Origin: an alpha proteobacterium BAL199
GTDB taxonomy: Bacteria; Pseudomonadota; Alphaproteobacteria; Thalassobaculales; Thalassobaculaceae
Direction of reading: 5' to 3'
Assembly: GCA_000171835.1 (NCBI GenBank)
Contig: ABHC01000017.1
Location: 62,001-126,000 of the forward strand
DNA length: 64,000 bases
Position 1 is the first letter of the stretch, and the number at the start of each line of letters is the position of its first letter. Position numbers and translations under genes: made by a program. Below are positions 58,877-64,000 of the stretch, piece after piece. Below the pieces are notes generated by a model. The model ran no database searches, had not been told where the DNA came from, and worked only from the letters and a program-made list of their open reading frames with translations.

Positions 58877-59350
58877 TCAGGCCGCCTTCTTGCCCTCGAT
58901 TGCCTTCGGCGCGGGAGCGCTTGCAATCGCGATCTTGCGTGGCTTCATAGCCTCCGGCACTTCGCGAACCAAGGCGATGTGCAGCAGGCCGTTCTCGATC
59001 GTGGCGCCATTCACACGAATGTGGTCGGCGAGATCGAAGCGACGTTCGAAGCTGCGCGTGGCGATGCCACGGTGCAGATAGTTGCGACCCTCGTCCTCGG
59101 GCTTCTCGATCTTCCCGGACACGACCAACTGGCCGTTCTCGGCAGTGATTTCGAGATCGCCTTCACCGAAGCCGGCGACCGCCATGGTCACGCGGTACTC
59201 GTCGTCGCCAAGCTTTTCGATGTTGTAGGGCGGGAACGTCGGGGCATTGGACGCCTCGGTCGCCCGCATAGCGTGGTCCAAAAGGCGAGCCATCCGGTCG
59301 AAGCCGACGGTGGAACGGAAAGCAGGGGTGAAGTCCAGGGTAGTACGCAT
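58877..59350 (-). CDS. Hsp20 family small heat shock protein
   Basis: A 157-residue alpha-crystallin chaperone of the IbpA type. The N-terminus has [19 protein letters not shown], the alpha-crystallin domain runs from about 38 to 130 ([48 protein letters not shown]), and an I-A-I region in the Lys/Ala-rich tail may act as the I-x-I motif. It should bind unfolding proteins as oligomers. GGAGGA upstream of ATG 59350 supports the start. Confidence 0.93.
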   Translation of the reverse strand: MRTTLDFTPAFRSTVGFDRMARLLDHAMRATEASNAPTFPPYNIEKLGDDEYRVTMAVAGFGEGDLEITAENGQLVVSGKIEKPEDEGRNYLHRGIATRSFERRFDLADHIRVNGATIENGLLHIALVREVPEAMKPRKIAIASAPAPKAIEGKKAA

Positions 59351-59550
59351 GCCACATCCTCCTCAGAAGCGATATGGGTTCATCCAAATGCGGTCTGCCT
59401 GTTCGGCCAAACCGCGGTTTTGTCGGGGCCCGGTAACCGGCGCCTCCGATGCCAAATGAGGTGGTAATGGCTTCGGATCGAGTCAAGAGGGGAACGTTCG
59501 TAGCGCCAGAGGGGTTGGCAGTATACGGATCGGGCTTCATACTCGTTTTG

Positions 59551-60015
59551 ATGTCGGAACAAATTAACCATACTGACTTTGCCCCCAGCGTCATGGTGTT
59601 CGACGGAACCTATCGCGAGGTTCTGGCGCTGCTGGAGGAGGCACGTGAACTGGCTGCCACGCGCCGGGGAGCGGGCGTTCCGGGCGGCGATGGCTTGTCC
59701 GGAGAGAACCTCTGTCGCTCCATGGTGCTTCGGTTGGAAGCCAGTTGCGAGGCGTTTCGGGTTACGTCCCGCCTGTCGCATTGCCTAGCCTGGGTGATGG
59801 TCCAGCGGGCGATCCACGACGGTGAGTTGTCGCACGACGCTGCCCTTGATCCCCAGAACCGGCTGGACGGCGGCCCGGTATGCCTGGAGGTTGGCGGCGA
59901 GGCCAATCCGTATCTGCCGCAGCGGCTAAGGGCCTTGTTGGCGGCCAGCCGCAAGCTCTACGCGCGACTTGCGCGGCTTGACGCTCGCGTCTCGTCGACG
60001 GCGCCGGCTGAATGA
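59551..60015 (+). CDS. DUF1465 family protein
   Basis: A 154-residue helical protein of the alphaproteobacterial DUF1465 family. Recognisable segments are FDGTYREVLALLEEARELAA, LRLEASCEAFRVTSRLSHCL and AWVMVQRAIHDGELSHD. Function is unknown, though the family is sometimes found with cell-cycle genes. ATG 59551 gives the usual start, while the frame upstream of it is open but not family-like. Confidence 0.8.
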   Translation: MSEQINHTDFAPSVMVFDGTYREVLALLEEARELAATRRGAGVPGGDGLSGENLCRSMVLRLEASCEAFRVTSRLSHCLAWVMVQRAIHDGELSHDAALDPQNRLDGGPVCLEVGGEANPYLPQRLRALLAASRKLYARLARLDARVSSTAPAE

Positions 60016-60040
60016 TCGAGTGAAACGGTTCCAGCTCGCC

Positions 60041-60071
60041 AAACGAAAACGGCGGCCCGAAAGCCGCCGTT
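60041..60071 (-). terminator. Rho-independent terminator of rpmE
   Basis: AACGGCGGC (60048-60056), loop, and GCCGCCGTT (60063-60071) form a 9-bp stem. On the minus strand it is followed by the T-rich GTTTTCGTTT. It lies 22 bp after the rpmE stop. Confidence 0.8.
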
Positions 60072-60093
60072 GATCAGTCGACTGGAAGGTCGA

Positions 60094-60312
60094 TCAGAGC
60101 TTCAAGCCGCCGAAGCGCTTGTTGAAGCGCGAGATCTGGCCACCGCTGTCCACGATCCGGTGCTGACCGGTCCAAGCCGGATGCGACTTCGGATCAATTT
60201 CCAGCCGGATCACGGCCCCGGGCTCACCATAGGTCGACCGGGTCGTGTACTCGCTCCCGTCGGTCATGATGATCTTGATCTCGTGATAGTCGGGATGGAT
60301 ATCGGCCTTCAT
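60094..60312 (-). CDS. rpmE: 50S ribosomal protein L31
   Basis: A 72-residue ribosomal protein beginning [20 protein letters not shown] and ending [12 protein letters not shown]. It is the alphaproteobacterial form without the four zinc-binding cysteines. L31 sits at the subunit interface as part of bridge B1b. It has its own terminator; the gene upstream is the MotB/OmpA-like protein on the same strand. Confidence 0.95.
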   Translation of the reverse strand: MKADIHPDYHEIKIIMTDGSEYTTRSTYGEPGAVIRLEIDPKSHPAWTGQHRIVDSGGQISRFNKRFGGLKL

Positions 60313-60414
60313 CGCGTCTCTCCACAGCCGTCGCGCGATCCTGCGCGTCCGACGGGTTCTTGAACGTACGGAAGGCGGGTAGATACCCGAACCGGACCGG
60401 GGGCGCAACCCCGA

Positions 60415-62100
60415 TCAGCGCTGAGTCAGCTTCATCTCGATGCGGCGGTTGCGCTCCAGGTCGGCAGGGTCGATCGGCTGGTACTCTCCGTATCCGGTGG
60501 CGGACAGGCGTTCGGCGGGTATGCCTTGATCAACCAAGTACTTAACCACCGAAATTGCCCGGGCGGCGGACAGCTCCCAATTGCTTCGGAACTGTTCGTT
60601 GTGAATCGGCACCGTGTCGGTATGGCCCTCGACCTGCAGGATCCAGCCGATGTTTTTCGGGATGCGCGGCGCAATCTCGCGGAGCGTGGCGGCGAATTGT
60701 CCGAGTTTGACTTTACCCGGTTCACCGATTTGCGCGGACCCGGATCCGAACAGCACTTCGGACTGGAACACGAAGCGGTCGCCGACAATGCGGACGTCGT
60801 CGCGGTCCGAGAGCACTTCGCGAAGCCGCCCGAAGAACTCGCTGCGGAACCGCGCCAGTTCCTGCACCTTGGTCGCTAGGGCGGCGTTCAGCCGGCGGCC
60901 GAGATCGAGGATCTGGACCTTCTGGTCCCGGTTCTGCGTCTCAGTGGCCTCCAACGCCGCCTCAATGCGGGCGAGTTGCTGACGCAGGGCGGCGATCTGG
61001 GCGTTGAGAAGCTCGACCTGCCGGCTGGATTCGGCGGAGATCTTCTGCTCTTCGGTCAACTTCTGCTGCGTGCGTTCCTGCTCGCTGAACAGTTCTTCCA
61101 GCCTGATGTCGCGCTGCTCCAACTCGCTTTGCGCCAGCCGGGTGCGTTCGGTCTGTTCGGCAAGCCGGGCTTCGAGCTTCTTCGTAACGTCGCGCTGCTC
61201 GCTGAGGTCGGTCTCCAGTCGGACGACACGGCTGTCGGCCTTCTTCAGGGCCTCGGCCAGTTCGGCGAGCCGGGCACGCGTCGCTTCGTTGGTCTCGGTC
61301 AGGGTCCGGATACGGGTCTCGGCCTCGCCGATCTCGCCGACCAGCAACACGACCTTGCGCTCGGCTTCCTTGCGGGCTTCCTCGCTGGCCTCCGCTTTGG
61401 CCTGGAGCGCGTCGCGTGCCCGCACCAGGGCGGAAATCTCATCCTCCAGTGACTGGCGGGCCTCGCGCAGGGCCGTCAGATCGCGGCGCAGCCTTTCGAG
61501 ATCCTTCAACTGAAGCTGGATGGTCTGACGATTGGCCTCGATCACCCGGATCGCCTGCTCAAGTTCGGCAGCCGACTGGGCGCGCTCCGCACCGGCGATG
61601 CCGGCGTCCTCCTCGATTGCCTGCAGCTTGCCCAGCAGGGCATCGTGCTCCTGCAGAACCTGCAGCAACCTGGCATCGATGCCGCGTCGTGCCGCGTCGC
61701 TCTCATCCAGGCGTTGTTGCAGGACCGCCCGGCTCGCCATCAGTTCGGCCAAGCGGCCTTCCAGGGAGTCGCGGGCCGCCGTCAGCTGAGTGACTTGGTT
61801 GGTGAGCTCTTCGCGAGCGGTGATGGATATCTGCAGCTCGGACGACAACTGAGCGACCGTGACCCGTAATTCGGCGCTGGTCTCCCGCTCCAGCGACAAC
61901 AGCTCGCTGAGCTCGGCCACCTGGCGGGTCAGGCGCGCCAGGGACTCATCCTTACCGGACAGGATGCGGGTCAGATAGAACTGAGCGACGACGAAGATCA
62001 TCAGAACGAAGATGATCACCATCAGCAGGGTGGCCAGGGCGTCGACGAACCCCGGCCAGATGTTGGTGTCGCGCTGGCGACGGCGAGCCAAGGTCGACAT
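60415..62100 (-). CDS. MotB/OmpA-like peptidoglycan-binding protein with long coiled coil
   Basis: A 561-residue envelope protein. The N-terminal cytosolic tail leads into one TM helix (NIWPGFVDALATLLMVIIFV) with an aspartate where MotB has its proton-binding Asp. A very long coiled coil (about 50-410) is rich in Glu, Arg, Leu and Ala. The C-terminal OmpA domain (about 430-560) contains VEGHTDTVPIHNEQFRSNWE, LSAARAISVVKYLVDQG and TGYGEYQPIDP. It should pair with the upstream MotA/TolQ-like channel (7-bp gap) to form an ion-driven motor spanning the periplasm. This pair is common in alphaproteobacteria. Confidence 0.88.
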   Translation of the reverse strand: MSTLARRRQRDTNIWPGFVDALATLLMVIIFVLMIFVVAQFYLTRILSGKDESLARLTRQVAELSELLSLERETSAELRVTVAQLSSELQISITAREELTNQVTQLTAARDSLEGRLAELMASRAVLQQRLDESDAARRGIDARLLQVLQEHDALLGKLQAIEEDAGIAGAERAQSAAELEQAIRVIEANRQTIQLQLKDLERLRRDLTALREARQSLEDEISALVRARDALQAKAEASEEARKEAERKVVLLVGEIGEAETRIRTLTETNEATRARLAELAEALKKADSRVVRLETDLSEQRDVTKKLEARLAEQTERTRLAQSELEQRDIRLEELFSEQERTQQKLTEEQKISAESSRQVELLNAQIAALRQQLARIEAALEATETQNRDQKVQILDLGRRLNAALATKVQELARFRSEFFGRLREVLSDRDDVRIVGDRFVFQSEVLFGSGSAQIGEPGKVKLGQFAATLREIAPRIPKNIGWILQVEGHTDTVPIHNEQFRSNWELSAARAISVVKYLVDQGIPAERLSATGYGEYQPIDPADLERNRRIEMKLTQR

Positions 62101-62107
62101 GCGCGCC

Positions 62108-63244
62108 TCAGCGATCCTCTTCGCCGAGCGCCGCGATGGTGCGGGCGACCAGCCGGATCTCCCCGCGCAGCTCCTCGGTCATCTGGACCCGACCGGACGC
62201 GCCGTCCTCCAGAAACCGGGCCATGTAGGCCTCGATGTTGCGCAGATGACTGCGAACGATTTCGTCCCGGCTGCCGCCAGTCTGGTCGGCCAACCTGGAG
62301 AGGATCGGGCGGAGTTCGCCCTGGGTTGTTACCAGACGTTCCAGCAGATCGCGGTCGCCGTCGAGGCGATCCGACAACGCGCCAAGACGCTCCACCAGCG
62401 ACAGCAGGGTATGGTTGGCGCTGCGCCGGTCGTCTTCGCCGCGCGCCATGATGCGCTGCAGCTTGTCCAGGGACTCCGCCGTCTGCTCCATCAGCGCCTG
62501 CTGGAACGCGGTGGCGGAATGCTCGCCTTCTCCACTGAAGCCGCCGCTGGTGAATCGGGTCAGGCTGGCCAACCACTCTTCCAACTCGTTGTAGAACCGG
62601 TTCTGAGCCTGACCGAGTTGCAGGTCGAGGAAGCCAAGCACCAATGATCCGGCCAACCCGAACAGCGACGAACTGAAGGCGGTGCCCATGCCGTCCAGCG
62701 GTGATTGCAGGCCGATCTTCAGGTTTGCGAAAACCTCGCTGAGATCACCGCCGTCGATGGACAGTCCGCCAATCACACTGCCGACGGCGCCGATGGTCTG
62801 CAGCAAACCCCAGAAGGTGCCGAGCAGGCCGAGGAAAATCAGCAGGCCGGCGATGTAGCGCGCAATATCGCGCGACTCCTCGAGGCGCACCGAAATACTG
62901 TCGAGCAGCGCGCGCAGCGACAGCGCCGACAAGCTCTGACGGCTGTTCTGCTGACGGTCGCCGAGCAGAGTGGCTACTGGAACCAACAGGCTTGGCGGGT
63001 CCTGAATGGAGGAGCCGGCCACGTGGGCGCGATGGGCTTCAATCCACCGGACCTCGGGCATCAGCCGGAAGACCTGCTGGGCGATGAAAATCACGCCAAT
63101 CAGCAACACGCCAAGGATCACGCCGTTCAACGCCGGATTCGCCATGAAGGCGCCCGTCAGCGGGCCGCCGAGCACCCCGCACACCACGGCGACGGCGACC
63201 AGAAAGGCAACCATTCGGATTAGATAACGGCGCGGGTCGGTCAC
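62108..63244 (-). CDS. MotA/TolQ/ExbB-type proton channel protein
   Basis: A 378-residue inner-membrane protein with TM helices at about 8-30 and 38-58, a cytosolic segment, and TM helices at about 145-170 (YIAGLLIFLGLLGTFWGLLQ) and 200-225 (GMGTAFSSSLFGLAGSLVLG), the conserved MotA/TolQ pair. A cytosolic C-terminal tail (about 235-378) carries heptad-like Leu/Arg repeats. The GTG at 63244 is the start. It is encoded directly before the MotB/OmpA-like partner and after a third OmpA-domain gene. Confidence 0.88.
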   Translation of the reverse strand: MTDPRRYLIRMVAFLVAVAVVCGVLGGPLTGAFMANPALNGVILGVLLIGVIFIAQQVFRLMPEVRWIEAHRAHVAGSSIQDPPSLLVPVATLLGDRQQNSRQSLSALSLRALLDSISVRLEESRDIARYIAGLLIFLGLLGTFWGLLQTIGAVGSVIGGLSIDGGDLSEVFANLKIGLQSPLDGMGTAFSSSLFGLAGSLVLGFLDLQLGQAQNRFYNELEEWLASLTRFTSGGFSGEGEHSATAFQQALMEQTAESLDKLQRIMARGEDDRRSANHTLLSLVERLGALSDRLDGDRDLLERLVTTQGELRPILSRLADQTGGSRDEIVRSHLRNIEAYMARFLEDGASGRVQMTEELRGEIRLVARTIAALGEEDR

Positions 63245-63296
63245 CAGCCTCGCTCCACGGATTGGGCCGTCGCCGCGCCGACGTGCGGGTTGTCGG

Positions 63297-64000
63297 TCAG
63301 CGGCTTACCAGCACGACGTCTACGCGGTCCTTGGGGGAATCTTTCGCACGATTGCCAAGTGCCCGAACATCCATCCTGGTGCTTTGGACTTGCTTGTCGA
63401 TCAGATACGCCCGGACTGCCAACGCCCGCGACAGCGACAGGCGACGTGCCTTGTTGGCGTTGTCTTCGTCACCGTCGGCATAGGCGAGCAATTGGATCCG
63501 CAGCGTCTCGTCCTTCCGCAGACGGCCGGCCAGCGAGTCAAGATTGCCCTTGGCGTCGTCCGGCAGCGTCGATTGTCCGGAGCCGAATGGAACCCGCACA
63601 ACGTCGCCGAGCGCACCCTGAGAGGAGGGTGCCGACGGCGCTGCAGCCGGCCCAGAGGTCGCAGCGGCGACCTGGGTTGTCGGTTCGGGTTCGGCCTTCA
63701 CCGGCGGCGGTGCGGCGACAGGCGTGGAAGCCGTCGAAGGGATCTTCGGCAGCGGCGGCGTCTTCGGAGGCTCTGGAGCCTTGGCGGCCGGGACGGCCTT
63801 GCTGGCCGTCACCGACGGAGCGGCAGGTGCCGGTGGCTTTGGCGGAGTCGGCGTGGGTACAGCGGCGGCCGCCGGAACCTGCGGCTGAGCAGACTTTGGT
63901 GGCGTCACCGCTGGTTCTCGCACCTGACGGTACGGCTCCGACGACTTCGTGGCGCTCGGCGGTGTCAGGGTTGGCGCGGATTCGCGTGCCCGGGGTGCGG
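63297..64000 (-). CDS. OmpA-domain protein with Pro-rich linker (5' end outside window)
   Basis: The visible 234 codons read a Pro/Ala/Lys-rich linker (about 120 residues) and then a C-terminal OmpA-like domain (VVRVPFGSGQSTLPDDAKGN, AYADGDEDNANKARRLSLSR, VDVRALGNRAKDSPKDRVDV). The frame is open through the window edge, so the N-terminus, which should contain a signal peptide or membrane anchor, is missing. It heads an apparent three-gene operon with the MotA/TolQ-like and MotB-like genes (52-bp gap to the next) and probably ties this motor to peptidoglycan. Confidence 0.8.
   Translation of the reverse strand, partial: APRARESAPTLTPPSATKSSEPYRQVREPAVTPPKSAQPQVPAAAAVPTPTPPKPPAPAAPSVTASKAVPAAKAPEPPKTPPLPKIPSTASTPVAAPPPVKAEPEPTTQVAAATSGPAAAPSAPSSQGALGDVVRVPFGSGQSTLPDDAKGNLDSLAGRLRKDETLRIQLLAYADGDEDNANKARRLSLSRALAVRAYLIDKQVQSTRMDVRALGNRAKDSPKDRVDVVLVSR

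Noticed and set aside
59351-59450. Heat-shock sigma factor promoter upstream of hsp20
   Set aside because: A CCCATAT-like element is present on the minus strand, but no matching -35 element at the right distance could be identified.
60415-63244. MotA/MotB-like pair as ZorA/ZorB of a Zorya defence system
   Set aside because: No ZorC or ZorD/E-type gene is nearby; the neighbours are rpmE and another OmpA-domain gene, and this pair is a common alphaproteobacterial envelope operon.

Overview
The window is a GC-rich chromosomal segment from an alphaproteobacterium, most likely in or near the Rhodospirillales. The lineage call rests on small alphaproteobacterial families (DUF465, DUF1192, DUF1465, a DUF1013/TrcR regulator), a cysteine-free L31, a class 2 PyrD and generally high-GC codon use. 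The exact genus cannot be read from the sequence.

1-10 kb: catabolic and transport genes. These are a partial S-formylglutathione hydrolase, an M20 amidohydrolase, HspQ, a CoA-transferase that closely resembles 2-methylfumaryl-CoA isomerase (Mct), a two-gene membrane cassette with a divergent RpiR regulator and a long inverted repeat between them, an EamA exporter, a MetX-like hydrolase, a TauD-type dioxygenase and a KstD/fumarate-reductase-like flavoprotein. 10-15 kb is scarred. A tRNA-Arg(CCG) is followed by a chemoreceptor gene that breaks off in its signalling domain and is joined tail-to-tail to an ABC permease that is also broken. The cognate binding-protein gene and its GntR regulator are separated by an IS1182-family element inserted in their shared control region.

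15-29 kb: a MATE exporter, an amidohydrolase, a compact operon (IPMDH-like dehydrogenase, Gfo/Idh/MocA oxidoreductase, FCD-type GntR) with a 42-bp inverted repeat upstream, pyrD, a degenerate EAL protein, an HAD phosphatase, an Lrp regulator, a 5'-truncated ybaK, rpmB, a PAS protein, an RraA-like protein and a glutamine-synthetase-like ligase. 29-38 kb is a pseudaminic acid (Pse) cluster with genes alternating between strands: MaoC protein, Pse-associated methylase, cytidylyltransferase, acetyltransferase, PseG and PseI. Two paralogous TPR-glycosyltransferases resembling the flagellin glycosyltransferase FlmG are interleaved, each overlapping the gene before it by 8 bp.

38-51 kb: an EamA exporter, DUF2848 plus amidase, an IS630-family element, an acyl-CoA ligase, and a region with a decayed tandem duplication of a lipoprotein-spacer-prpE unit. 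These are followed by intact prpE and an SDR gene. Then comes a lower-GC foreign gene coding for a GHKL ATPase fused to a probable PD-(D/E)XK nuclease. It is cut by an IS1595-family element with a clean 8-bp target duplication, and removing the element in silico restores the reading frame. This is the best candidate for an undescribed, possibly defensive, system.

51-64 kb is mostly ordinary: two GNAT proteins, a membrane protein, TrcR, a quinone oxidoreductase, DUF1192, a MetY-like sulfhydrylase, a hydrolase-thioesterase pair, Hsp20, DUF1465, L31, and a conserved MotA/TolQ-MotB/OmpA-type envelope operon running off the right edge.
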